DNA of 64,000 bases, from the NCBI GenBank assembly GCA_036346255.1, contig CM070629.1, positions 1,989,001 through 2,053,000 of the forward strand. Reading direction: 5' to 3'. This DNA is from Ampelocalamus luodianensis (Eukaryota > Streptophyta > Magnoliopsida > Poales > Poaceae). The notes beneath the pieces are model-generated. The model was not told the DNA's origin. It ran no database searches and worked only from the letters and a program-made list of their open reading frames with translations. The position numbers and the translations under genes are program-made. Shown in pieces: positions 1 through 11,395 of the stretch. Every line of letters starts with the position of its first letter. Positions within the stretch are counted from its first letter, which is position 1.

Positions 1-1096
1 GTCGCTGTGGATAGCATGACTCATGATATTATAAGGGAACTACTTGGCGTCAAATTAGACATGACAAACTATGCTGTAAGTTGCAACAGTATCTCTTCAG
101 AGCTATTGAACATTAGGGTTCGTTGTCTACTAGTTCACTTATGTAGGATTTGTTGTTCACATGTCTAGAATTTGCTTGACCAAGAAGAATTGCACAAGTT
201 ATTAATAGCATCCCAGCAACAAATTGAACAATCAAAGGCAAAGGTAGGCCACAAACAATTTTTTGTTTTACTTTGTGGCTTCATATAGCGAGGTGTTATT
301 TCCTATTTTCATCTATTTTGTCAATCTAGGATGTGGAACTTGACGTGCTCAAAGAACAATTCGGTCATCTCGTTCAAGAAAGAGACAGGTGACACTTATG
401 TTCCCGAAAGCGTTTGTGCTTACAGCAGCAAGGACAGTTCGTTTTATGCTTTTGTTGTCAGTTGAAACTGTTTAATCAACTAAACATTGAAAGTAGACCA
501 AACATTACCTAATATTGGATTCTTTTTTCTTTTTAAGCTTGCTTGATGACATGGACCAAAGAAAGGCTGACCTGTTGGAGAGCCAGCTGCTCGTTGAACA
601 GCTCGAGCAACGGGAGCAAATGCTCGAAACCCAGAACGAAATGTTACAGGTTCAGATAGTTTTTTCGCCGGATTCTAGGAACTTCCCCCTATGAGATTGA
701 AACTTCCTAAATATATTGTTCTATTCAACCTACCCGATGCTAGACATGCTAAACTGAACCTTTTGTGATATTGTAGATGGAGAAAGATAACCTTCAACAG
801 AAGATCATGGAAATGGACGAGAAAATTGAATTGCTAGTAGGGTCAAATCAAGTCATCGCAGACACAAATCTCAGAACGGTGAGACATCCTTCGAATATTC
901 CAACCATTCAACACTTGCTATTTGGTTCTGATTACCAGATCCTTTTCTTCTACAGGGCGATACCCGGTGTTCTGCCAGCAGCAGTGAGTTCAGCAGGAGG
1001 TTAGCTCAGTCGGATATGCTTCTCTCTCACGCGAGACATGAACATTCTCGTAGCCAAGCGACTAAAAGCTCGAGGATGCATCGTGGTAGACGTTAA
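1..1096 (+). CDS. KIN-12 class phragmoplast kinesin, C-terminal end (5' part outside window)
   Basis: Six exons of the 3' end join in one frame: 1-75, 169-243, 330-388, 538-649, 777-878 and 956-1096 (TAA 1094-1096), all with GT-AG borders. The product begins VAVDSMTHDIIRELLGVKLD, followed by about 110 residues of heptad-like coiled coil (LLDQEELHKLL, VELDVLKEQFGHLVQERDR, LLESQLLVEQLEQREQ), then a Ser/Arg-rich tail ending HRGRR. The GVKLDMTNYANLLDQ block and the following coiled coil match the C-terminus of plant KIN-12E-type kinesins as I recall them. KIN-12 proteins are plus-end-directed motors of the phragmoplast and cortical division zone. The motor domain is upstream of the window, so the subclass (POK, PAKRP1 or KIN-12E-like) is inferred from the tail alone. 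Confidence 0.85.
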
Positions 1097-1483
1097 TGAA
1101 AGCCTGGCGGTACATCAGACACTGCTTGTGTTTGTAGATTGGCAGCGGCGCCGCCACCCTGACTGGACCGTACAGATAGTTTTGGAAGCTGTAAGGTCAA
1201 CATGGTGGTTGACTGCAAGAAACCTCTCCAGGTCAATAAGATTTGTGCATCTGTAAATTTGAGACACATGTACAGTATATGCGTGCTCTGTGTATTTTCC
1301 CCCCTTGTATGTTCTCCTTCGTGATTGATTCCGTCTTTCTCCAAACTCCAAAGAATGAATTCATTCTCCGCATTGTGTGTCGTTATTCGTTGAACATCGA
1401 TTGAATTATGCTTAGCACTTGTTAAGAACAAAGATTTGTGGAAACACAACTTTAAATTATGGGAACGTATTGTGTGCTATCAA
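1097..1483 (+). other. 3' UTR and downstream flank of the KIN-12 gene
   Basis: This stretch follows the TAA of the kinesin. It contains only short ORFs on either strand with no recognisable protein. It is most simply the 3' UTR, and no unambiguous poly(A) signal was assigned. Confidence 0.5.
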
Positions 1484-1769
1484 GGTGCACTCCAACTAAA
1501 GAAAGGCCGCGGAAAATTCCGTAAATTTTTTTAGATGTACTTAAAGGTTTACTCCATCTACGTATAAAATTTCAAGTTCAAATTTATTATATGTTATGAG
1601 TAGCAAAAAAGAGAAAATATCTTAACATTTGTCATATTTCTCTTTTTTGTTATTCTTAATCTAGAATGAATTTTGAACTTAAAATTTTATATACTTAGGT
1701 AGAGTAAGTTTAGAAGTACATCTACAATTTTTTTCTAAAAAAAAATTGACTTTTTTTTTAGAGTGCACC
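1484..1769. mobile_element. Palindromic MITE-like element (about 286 bp)
   Basis: The element starts GGTGCACTCC and ends GAGTGCACC, which are inverted copies. The two arms are long imperfect inverted repeats: AGATGTACTTAAAGG, TTCAAGTTCAAATTTA and GCAAAAAAGAGAAA on the left have complements on the right in reverse order. It has no coding capacity. I could not fix the target duplication, so the superfamily is open. Confidence 0.6.
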
Positions 1770-2300
1770 GTGATTGCACTCCAAGCTAGATCAAACATAA
1801 TACACAATACCTTCCCTTAAATTATAACATGCCGAAGGTTTTTTAAAAAATTCAAAAAATAACATGTCGAAGTTTTTTTAAAAAATAACATTTTTAAATA
1901 GATAATATTCCTGCTTACGATGCATTCGTCGCGCTGCCTACGAAAGTTGGTCTGCTTCGGGTAACGATACACAAAAGCTAGCAATTAGCAAATTACTATT
2001 TAATATAGATTTGGGAATTGGTTCATGTCCGCTTGGTACAGGTGGTGTCGTCCTCTTGTTCATCTGGATTTAAATCCTATTATTTGTCCGGTGCCTTCCT
2101 GGCCAAATTTCAAAGAAGGAAAATTCTTTAAGGTTTGTTTGGGAAGTCTATTTTCGGTTGGGATTCGTATGGATCGGCCGGGAATTTGAACTAAAATTCT
2201 AGTTCATCCATATGGATGAGCAAAGATTTTGACCTAACTAAACAAGTGATTAATATAGTTTTGCTACGAACCACAACATAAGCTCAGTGAATTTCAACAC
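1770..2300. other. Intergenic, AT-rich, no gene seen
   Basis: AT-rich spacer with a locally repeated phrase near 1845-1895 (ATGCCGAAGG then TTTTTTAAAAAA, and again ATGTCGAAG then TTTTTTTAAAAAA). No ORF with recognisable content. Confidence 0.4.
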
Positions 2301-2305
2301 TTCGG

Positions 2306-3240
2306 GACTGTTAGGCCGGCCTCAGTTTCTTATTTTTGTGCTCTGAAACTAGGCTCCAGCAGAACCAAGAGCCAAAAAAGCTGTTGTGTTCGGCCTAATA
2401 TTGGGCTCGGCTCCAAAATATCTAAGTATTCTCCTCCTTCCTCGTCAATCTCGGTTTCTTCTCCTCCAACCACCCCTGGCAGTAACTCCACCCCATCTCT
2501 TCGTCTCTAGGGATACAATCGGAGTGGATATAGACGCATATCGCTCATCTCGTCCTCGCTCGAGCCGCGACCCCATCACCACCCGCGTCGCCTGACCATG
2601 GTGAATTCGTCCTCGCCATCATCTTTGTGCAGTGTTGGCCCGATCTTGGGGAGGAGGGGCGGCGGCGGCAGGGTCGGATCATAGGATGTGGAGGCTGGAG
2701 GGTGTTGACTGTTGTTGGCTGATACAGAGGGAATGGAATTTTGTATCGTAATGTTACTGGATAGTTCGGTCTAATTTTGGGGATAGCTCCGAATCCGATA
2801 TATACATTCTTCTTTCGTTTTTGTTTCCGACAAAAAAATATCTGGCTCCGAATTCGAAAAAACCTTAGATATCTGGTTTTACTCTTCGAATATGATCTAA
2901 ATTTATTTAGTCAGACGGATGGTCGAGAACTATCTGTTCCGTTTGCACCCTCGTCTCCTCTTCCTCTCCGGCGGGCGGCTCTGCTCTGGAAGGGTTGTGC
3001 TTGGGAGGGCAGTGGCGGCGGGCGCTCGGCGAGGACACAGCGCCAAGGGCAGCTCGGTAATTTTCTCAGCTAACGCTGGAGGAGCCGTCGAAGCTGCCGT
3101 TTCCCACTTTCGATTTTGCAGTGCAATTGGGCTCGGCTCCTCTGAAGCTTCCCCGGAGCCCGGATTTGGAGCCCAACCGTTTGGCCGGGCAGCTCCGGTT
3201 TCAGCCGAGAAGGTAGAAGCTAGGCCCGCCCAAACGGCAC
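2306..3240. repeat. Possible terminal-inverted-repeat element upstream of haspin
   Basis: The left end (GGCCGGCCTCAG, then CTGAAAC, GGCTCCAGCAG, GGGCTCGGCTCC) recurs in imperfect reverse complement at the right end (GGGCTCGGCTCC, GGAGCTGC read in reverse, GGCCAAACGG, GGGCGGGCC), giving arms of about 100 bp. Between them is GC-rich sequence with open frames on both strands (for example 2919-3578 +) that I read as non-genic. No target duplication was found, so this is a tentative transposon call. Confidence 0.3.
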
Positions 3241-3602
3241 ATAAACAACTCGTGTGCCGGAGAGCAGGGCCCAAATCTCCTCGAGCCCACGATGGGCTGC
3301 TACGCATGCCCGGCCCAAATCTAAATAAACACATGGTTTATTTAGAAAAAAAATTCTTCGTCCTCGGGCATTTCAATTCAACGGCCGGAGAAATCGAACT
3401 CCCACTCGAAATTCAAACTCCCCCGCTTCCACTTCGATCCCCGAGCCGGCGAGCCCTCCCCTCATCGTCAATTCACGCCCCCCCCCCACCCCCCTCCAAA
3501 CCCATGGCGTTTAGAGAAGGCATGAACCCTAAGCCCCCGGCCAGGTCCACTTCCGCAGAACGCCTCTGTACTCTCTAACCCCTTCGCGCTCTCCACGCAG
3601 GC

Positions 3603-6600
3603 GCTCGCGGCGGAGACCTGTGGTCGGAGATCGCGGCCAGCGGCGGCGGCGGCGGCGGGCCCCACATCGGCGTGGTGTACGGGCGCCGCCGAGCGCAGGA
3701 GGCGTCGAACCGGAGTAACCCCGATGTGTAAGTGTTGGGTACCCAATCTTTGGGGATTACCTAGGGTTTGAATTTGGAATTTAGGATTGCCCTGGTTTTC
3801 CATTTCTCCCCGTTTGGCTGATTCGATTTCGACGACGGTGTTTTTTGTTTCGCTCAGGAGGAGCAGCTTGACTGGCGAGAACCGGCCGAGCTTCGCGCCG
3901 AGCAAGAGGACCAGCTGGAACCGGTCGCTCTCCATCAGGTGCGCGTGAAACTCCATTAGCTTCATTAGCTTCAGTTTGTTACGCTTGTAAATTCGTTTGT
4001 CTTTTCGTGTGTGTCATAATTGTTGCTCCGCTGCAACTCCTACTACTTCGTCCACAAATAGCTGTGCTTCGGTGCATGCCCTGTTAAACTTTTACTGCGT
4101 ATCTACTATCTAGAATTCTGGCATAGGCTGACGATGGACATAACCAGCGTCGTGCAGTTGGGCAATGTACTGCAGTGCTCGCTTGCATTCAATGTACGAC
4201 AAACCTAGAAGCTAGCTTCTTGAAGAAACTATCTACATCTTTCTTTCCACATAGGCTAGGAAACAGCCTCTGAATTCTGAACCTCATGTGAGGAGGTTGA
4301 GCTTCTCAGGGAAGCCTGGGCTTGGTGTTCGTCCCTGGATTGGGCAGTCTGGGCTTCATTGGCAGAGCGTCCAATGAAGAAGCTAGAGGAAGCAAGCCCT
4401 TTAAATGAGTTAATATGTGATTAAGGTTTTCCTTTTTTTTTCCTTTGTTCTTTTGCATTCCCTGGCATCACCTTTTGTTGGGATTCTGTGGTGTTTGAAT
4501 CCAAAAGTTGCTATGTTTCTCTTTTAGTTTTTTTTTTGTTGTAGAACTAAAACCAGTGGATTTTGGGAAATGTTAATCTCGAACTGCCATAGTGCCATTT
4601 TATTGTCTCCTAGAGGTTGTTCAGTACTTCAGTAAGAAATATTGCAACGTTAGCTTTGTCAGTAGTCAGTACCACGCACAAATCAGTGCGTCTTGTTGTA
4701 TTTTTTTCCCCCAGAATTGTCATTTGTACCTCAAGTGATTTTTTAACCAGAAGTTGGTGACTTTTAGATTACTTTTCACTGTGGGCCCCTCAAGTCACTG
4801 GTTTTAGACTGCTCTTGAGGATACTTTAATCTTACTACAGTGACTTGGTTCTTAAAGCGACTTTAGGGTGCGTTTGGTTCGTCGAATCATTTGGTTCTGA
4901 ACCGTCCGGTACGGGAAATGAGCTCGTTTAGGTGTTTGGTTGGTTGAATGGAACCAAACCGTTCGGGATGAGATGATTCAAGAAATGGGAATATTCCATG
5001 TTTATGCTGTATCATCCCGTTTGGGAAAAAATCCCGAACCACACCGTTCACTCGAATTCCAAGGCGCGCACGGAAAAAAGGCATGATTTATGAGCTTCAA
5101 ATAACCATATTTTCTAAACCGAGTATCCGATTTGCGATCCAATTGAACCGTTGTATTCCTTGTCATTTAATCAACAAAATAAGACCACTCTTGGCATATT
5201 TTACTGCAAAAAATATTATTCATATATCATCCTATCCCACCAACCAAACATCATCTTGAACCATCCAGGACCATCCTATCCCACCAACCAAACAAAATCA
5301 TATATCATCCTATCCCACCAACCAAACAACATACTTGAATCATCTCATCCAGGACGATCCCATCCTATCTGTACCATCCCATTCAACCTCATCCCACCAA
5401 CCAAACGCACCCTTAGTGTAAAAGGTAATGATCTTTCCTTATTTTTTCCCCCTAAAAATGAATGAATCTTAGAGCCGTGAATTCTGGTTTTATTTTTGGC
5501 GTTATTACTTTGGACTTTGAAATTATCTTTGATCTTTTGAGGATTTGGTCCTCAAGTTTTTGAACAACTCTCAGGTCCTGCGATGTCATTACTACTTAAG
5601 TGGCACAATTAAGCAGGTTCATACCTTTTCGACAAAAAATTAAGTTTACCGATCTAGGCGACACAAATCCCGTTAAAAAAGATCTAGGCGACTGGTGACA
5701 TAAATTATCAAGACCGAGAAACTTCGGTGCATTCTTTGTATGCATTCTGTTACAAAAAAGTATTGTTCAAGATATTTTAGTTAATAAGTTCTTTTGCATT
5801 CAAGTTCCGTTACAGAGGTCTTTTGCATTTAAGTTCCGTTACGGAATTTTTTTTTGCATTTAAGTTCCGTTACAGAGTTCATTTGCATTTAGATTTTGTT
5901 ATGGATTTCTTTTTGTATCAAATTGTGGAGATCATGTGTATATGATCCCAATCGTAGTGTTGAACAATTGGCACCGGTGTCGATGTGTTTGGGGATCAAA
6001 ACCTTGGTTTAGCAATTTGTCGGTTTTGCTATCAGGCAGCCTGCGGTCTGATCGGACAGTGACCGACGGTCTGACTGGCCTAGGAGTGGTGGTCTGACTG
6101 GCCAGAGGCCGGCGGTTAGATCGGCCAAGGATGAAAAGTGGAATTTTGAGGAATGCGATCAAACACTTATGTTAGTGTTAGGAGGTGTGTTTGCATCAGG
6201 TTTCATGGAAAATAGAGTTTTTGCGAAATATCCAGAGAGGGTGTTTTCCAGTACTTGGGAAAATTTTGGGAGCGGTCCGATCGGCAAAGGAGATGTGGTT
6301 TAGGTCAAGAGAAGACGGAGATCACAAAGAGACAGATTCAAGAGACCCAGTTCATCATCTGTTTTGAGAAGCGTGCGTGAGTGTAGATCTGTTTGTGTGT
6401 GGACTTAACGAGTGTCCGATAGGGTTTTCTCTTTAAACCTAGCCTCCACTATAAAAGGAAGGGGTGCAGGATTTGCACTCATCAACTCAAGCCTAGGAAA
6501 TCTTAATTTATGATTTAGGAAAAGTGGAGAGATAGAGAAGGCTGGTGTTTGAGAGAGATGGATTGATTAAATGGTCAAGTGTTGAGGTTTTATCCTCCAT

Positions 6601-9600
6601 AGTGGAGTGACTGTAAACTTACAATCATTCGAATCATTCCAATCAAGTTTGCCCCAAGATGTGTTCCAAGGGTTTTGATTGGTTCTTTTACTCTGAGCTA
6701 GCTTGTTAGGACTTGTGGGATTTGATCTAAGGTCATCTTGACCATCTTCCACCCACGAGCAAGCTTTTGGATCAAGTTTTGGTTTTCCCCCTTTTTTGTG
6801 CCTTCTTGACCTCTCATCAAGAAATTCATGGAACCTTAGCTTTAATCTTCCCGGTCGTCGATTAAAATAGGTTTTTAACCTTCTTGATGAGCCATCTCAG
6901 AAATCTCAGGGGATTTGGATCTTAGAATCAAAAGTTAGGTTGTTTTGGAGATCCCTCCGAGCGATCAGATCGGCTGCGAGCTTTTCACTCCGGGTTTTTT
7001 CAGATTCAGCGCGAGACTTCTGTTGTAATATAGTAGCTTTAATCTTCGTAGCTATTGGAATGATAAAGAAGTTGAATACCGTTGGTGGTGAAAAATATAG
7101 GTGCTCCTATTCAACCCCCCACCCCCCACCCCCCCGGGCCCCTCGTCTAGTTACTTATTCGGTCCAACACAAACAAATGGGAATATAGTAATATTCCTTT
7201 TGTAAGCTGACATTCACAATGAAATATCAGAGGGGTGTGGGAGGTTAATTATACTTAATGTGCCCTTATTTGTTTGCTTTGTGAAGATTTGGTCCATTGG
7301 TCGCCGACTTCATTCTATGAATCATCTCAAATAAATATTTTGCCTCTAACGCTGTTTTGGTGAAACTTGACAGAGGGCGGGAAAGTATCTTTTTTGCTCC
7401 TGGCACAAATCTTCAACCTCAACAGAATCCCTGCAGAGCACTCAAGCGACCACCAAAACCGTGTAACCGAGTGGTACAACTAATATATTGCAGGCATATC
7501 TGCTGACAATATTGAAGTGGCTTACTTTTTAAGTTTACTTCCCTTTTACAGAAGAAAACTCTGGGGGGCCCTCCCAACTTTTCGAAAGAAAAGGCATATT
7601 TTGAAGAAGTTGATGCTTTTGTGCTGATTGAAGAAAGCCCTTCACCCAAGAACTTTGGCACATGGGCTAGAGGAATGGAGCAGAATTACATTGTGCATGA
7701 TCTGTCTGCAATATTGGAGAGGTGGAAAATCTCCAAGATTGCAAGACGTGTATCATCAAAGCCCTTGTTTGACATAATGGAGACCCCACTTGTACCATCT
7801 GTCCAGAGTAACTGCAGTACAGATACTAATTTTCATGGCAAGAGTTATAGAACCCCTGAAAAGGATACAGGGTCAGGGACACACCCTACGAGAAGGACAA
7901 TCCCTTCAGGATACACTGATAACAGTTTAAAGAATGTTGTGAGCGAAACCAGCATCGTTACATCCTTTAATGAGCTTAACATTAAGGAGGAACCCGCCGA
8001 CACCAGCATTCCATCATTGAGTGGTGAAGCTCTGACTGCCTTTGCACAGCTTCTCATGGTTTGCAGGCAATCTGCCCCAGTTACTTTAGCAGAAGTTTTT
8101 TCTGCTTATTGGTATGTGTTTCAACCTTCCACATTTATTGTTACTTCGTTTTCTGGACAGCTGGAAGAAAATCAGTTTGTTATAACCTGTGGCTGTTAAG
8201 AATGAGTTGAGTGGAAGAAATTTTATTGTGCATTTATTTACCTACACTGTTGTGGTTATTTATCACTTAACAAAGTTGCTCGTGAAATAGTGAGCTAGGA
8301 AGCATAATGAAACTTGGCGAAGGAACGTACGGGGAGGCCTACAGGGCTGAAAGCACTGTCTGTAAAGTGGTCCCCTTTGATGGAGATGCATTGGTCAATG
8401 GAGAGACCCAGAAGGTTTATTTCATTCATTTTATGTCCACTCTGAAATGTTCTGCTACTCATTAGATGGTTCTGTTTTGTAGAGAGCTGAAGAAGTACTT
8501 GAGGAAGTTTTGCTCTGTCTAACACTTAATAATCTGAGAGCGGACCGGGGGGATAGTGAGAAAGAATATTCATGCAATGGCTTCATTGAAACGAAGGAGT
8601 ATGTGCCTTTCATCATCGCTGCAGTGGAAAAAAAAATGCATAGATAAAATTTTACTGTGCATATAGCATGTTTGAAGAATGTGTATGTTATAAATTTGTT
8701 ATATCCTTCAAAATCTTACTACTCCATTTATTCTGGAAATTGTAAAAAATGATTAGCCCTGCATGACACAACAGCCAAGAGGTTTGATCTTGTCTGCTCA
8801 AGATGGTGCATAATAGGCAGGAGTTTGAATGCTTCTCAACTTCATGTATTTTGCAGCTTTTGGGTTTGTCAGGGGCCATATGACCCTTCACTGATTAGTG
8901 CTTGGGAAGATTGGGATGCCAAATGTGGATCTGAGAATGATCATCCAAATGACTTTTCAAATGAACAGGTAAGACTTCAGGTCAAATAAACCACATATCA
9001 TTCAGTCATTGTGGTGGAGCATCAGTGAGGGACCATGTTTCTCAATTATGTACCTTCTAGAAAAGTAACTTTTGTTTCAGTGCTATATTGTTTTCGTGCA
9101 AGCTGATGGTGGGAGAGACTTTGAAAAGTTTGCTTTACTTGACTACAATGAGGCTCACAGTTTACTGGTTCAAGTATGCACCTGGCATTTCCTAAGCTTT
9201 TGAATTTTACCTCAACCACAAAGTTGTTAGGATAACCATATACCATCCTATTGATGCAGGTTACTGCCTCCTTAGCTGTAGCTGAAAGTGCATGTGAATT
9301 TGAACATCGAGATTTGCACTGGTTTGTCCTTTCAACGCTGCTTTTGATTCGTATTCTTAGTTTTAGTTTTATTGTGTGGGGTGTATTGGATGGAAAACAA
9401 GTGCCAATGATGTGTGCCCTGGTGTATAAATGATGCAATTTATGTTGCTTTTACAACGAAAACAGGATCATGCTTTACTTATTAAGAAAACACACATCAT
9501 ATTTATTAAATAGTTGTAGCATTAACTTTCAATACTTAGTGCTATGTAAAATGCTGAAAGTTTTTTTTTGTCAAGTACAACTGCACAAGTTCATGTGGAG

Positions 9601-11395
9601 TTTGATAGAGAGGGTGGGTAGAAAAATCCTTAATATATTTGAATTGGGGCCAAGAATGTGACTTGTTTTAAAGGTTCCTGTTGGGAACCCTACCCCAGTT
9701 GCTGATAATGTTATGTTATTCTATATTGTTGCTTCTCAGTTTTAGTTATTAGTTGTTACTTACCACCATAAGGTGCATGGCAGGGGTAACATTCTTTTGG
9801 CTCGAGATGAAACGCCAGATAAGAATCATACAATGAGCTTTACTCTTCAAGGGAATAGGATGTGTACTAGAACTTTTGGTTTGAATGTCTCCATAATTGA
9901 TTTTACCCTTTCTCGGATCAATACAGGTGCTTCCTTTAACTTTTTAGTTCAGAATACTTTGTGCTTATATAATATGGGACCAAGTTTTTCTTTTTTGCAT
10001 TGCATTGCACCACTCTGCAATATGAAATCGCGGTATGGAATAAGATTTTTAGAGTTATGCAATTTTTTTAGTGAAATTGCCAAATCGGTGACTTATTTTA
10101 TCTTTGTGACCTGCGACAATTATGCAACAATTTCGGCCACAAGAAAACCAAATTGCTACAATTGACAAAAGAGAATTGCAAATACTTGGTGGTCCCAGTA
10201 ATTCCTAATTGGATCTGAGAAATCCCTAAAAGCTGAATACGCCAATCTTCTGAATTGTCCAAGTATGTTAAGTTTTGGGACTTCATGGAGAACCAGACAG
10301 TAGAGAATGCTTTGCAGATAATTACAAGGCCTCATATGTCTCATGCAGAATATTTGTCACGGTTCACTCTTATTGCGTTGCACTGTTCATCTGCTTCATT
10401 CAGTTGAAATCCTTGAAGGAAGGTGGGGAACACCAGGATAATATGACAAGGACCAGTCAGTTAGCTTCATAAAACATTTAAAGTTTTCACCTCACATGCC
10501 ACACAATTAACTTCAACTTTTTGAAACTGTACCTCTTTTTCCCTAGAGCAAAATGATAATCTTCTGCCCCCTTGATAATCTTTGTTCTTTGCAATGTTAC
10601 TCTCCAGGGGATGCCATTCTCTTTCTTGACCTGTCTGCAGACCCTGAATTATTCGAAGGACCAAAAGGAGACAAGCAGGTTTTCAGATGATCAAATTAGA
10701 TTAGCATGTTAAACCTTTTTGAGTTATTGTAATATATGATTCTCATATATGCAGGCAGAAACATATCGAAAAATGAAACAAATTACCAAGGAATACTGGG
10801 AGGGCAGGTAAATAATATATGACACCACAGAATTTTCTTCTGTAACACAATCACACACCAAGTCTTAAACCATTACAATTTTTATTTACTGTATTTCTTT
10901 CTTGTTGTCAACGGAACATAACTTGTGCACGATTAACTTTGGTTGTCCCTGGTTTCAAGAAATGGACCCAAAATGCTTTAAGATAAGAAATTGTAAATGA
11001 ATTAACTATTTCTTTTCGACTGCATAACTTGCTGGCATGGCAGGTGCTGATTCTGTACTTGTTATTGCAGCTTCCCGAAGACAAACGTCGTGTGGTTAAT
11101 TTACCTTGTGGATATTGTAATACTGAAACTGAAGAGATACTCTGTGAGCTCAGCTTTTCTGATAACTTCTGGATCCATATTCATTTTGTTATGCCCGACA
11201 AAACAAATTTGCCAGCATTTCTAACTTTGTGAACACCTTTGCCAGACATGTACTGCCAAGGACGAGAGGGAGCTTCGGTCGTTGAAGAAACGGCTATCCT
11301 CGTACGATTCTGCTAGAGATTGTCTCGCTGATTCCTTTTTCAGCGATCTATTGTCGAATGAGGCCACCCAGCCCTCTGCACCGCCTCTTCTGTAG
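3603..11395 (+). CDS. HASPIN: Serine/threonine-protein kinase haspin (histone H3-Thr3 kinase), 5' end unresolved
   Basis: Fourteen exons: 3603-3727, 3858-3938, 7374-7473, 7552-8111, 8291-8414, 8483-8598, 8857-8968, 9081-9173, 9260-9321, 9784-9926, 10608-10678, 10755-10807, 11071-11143, 11246-11395 (TAG). They give about 620 codons in one frame. The N-terminus has GGDLWSEIAAS and KRTSWNRSLSIRGRESI. The middle has EEVDAFVLIEESPSPKNFG. The atypical kinase domain shows glycine loop GEGTYGEAYRA, ATP-binding Lys in VCKVVPFDGD, catalytic HRDLHWGN (split by the intron 9322-9783) and DFT in place of DFG (SIIDFTLSRINTG). All of these match Arabidopsis haspin. Haspin phosphorylates H3T3 in mitosis and recruits the chromosomal passenger complex to centromeres. 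There is no in-frame ATG between the TAA at 3576-3578 and the conserved start. Donor 7474 and the 36120-type weak signals aside, splice sites are canonical. Confidence 0.9.
4260..4377 (+). other. Possible alternative 3'-terminal exon of haspin
   Basis: After acceptor CTAG (4256-4259) the frame continues correctly from haspin exon 2 (phase 2). It reads RKQPLNSEPHVRRLSFSG then KPGLGVRPWIGQSGLHWQSV, and stops at TGA 4375-4377. Codon use looks coding-like. The main isoform clearly skips it, because exon 2 joins the conserved GRESI block at 7374. It could be a premature-termination exon, a relic, or chance. Confidence 0.25.
4866..5412. mobile_element. Tourist-like (PIF/Harbinger) MITE in haspin intron 2
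   Basis: The termini are GGGTGCGTTTGGTT and its perfect inverse AACCAAACGCACCC. They are flanked by the 3-bp duplication TTA at 4863-4865 and 5413-5415, the hallmark of PIF/Harbinger elements. The right half carries several near-copies of a phrase containing CATCCTATCCCACCAACCAA. It has no transposase, so it is non-autonomous. Confidence 0.85.
5786..5910. repeat. Short tandem repeat, about 36-bp unit, four copies
   Basis: Four successive copies of a unit built around TTTTGCATTTAAGTTCCGTT, each followed by ACAGAG or ACGGA. The first (CATTCAAG) and last (CATTTAGATTTTGTT) are diverged. It lies in haspin intron 2, immediately before the Sirevirus-like LTR. Confidence 0.7.
5922..7175 (+). mobile_element. 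Sirevirus-like (Ty1/Copia) LTR fragment or solo LTR in haspin intron 2
   Basis: This stretch has repeated CGG...CCG palindromic motifs (GGTCTGATCGG, GGTCTGACTGG, GGCCGGCGGTTAGATCGGCC, GGTCCGATCGG), a promoter with TATAAAA at 6450-6456, and an end matching the rice-type LTR terminus TCCTATTCAACCCCCC at about 7105. CGG-CCG palindromes in the LTR and a CACCCCCC-type terminus are known Sirevirus features. There is no gag or pol, and boundaries are approximate because no target duplication was resolved. It is in the same orientation as haspin. Confidence 0.6.

Noticed and set aside
2919..3578. 219-codon ORF (+) upstream of haspin
   Set aside because: It has no recognisable domain, spans the inverted-repeat region and ends at the TAA just before the haspin exon. 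It is treated as chance, though its frame is the haspin frame.
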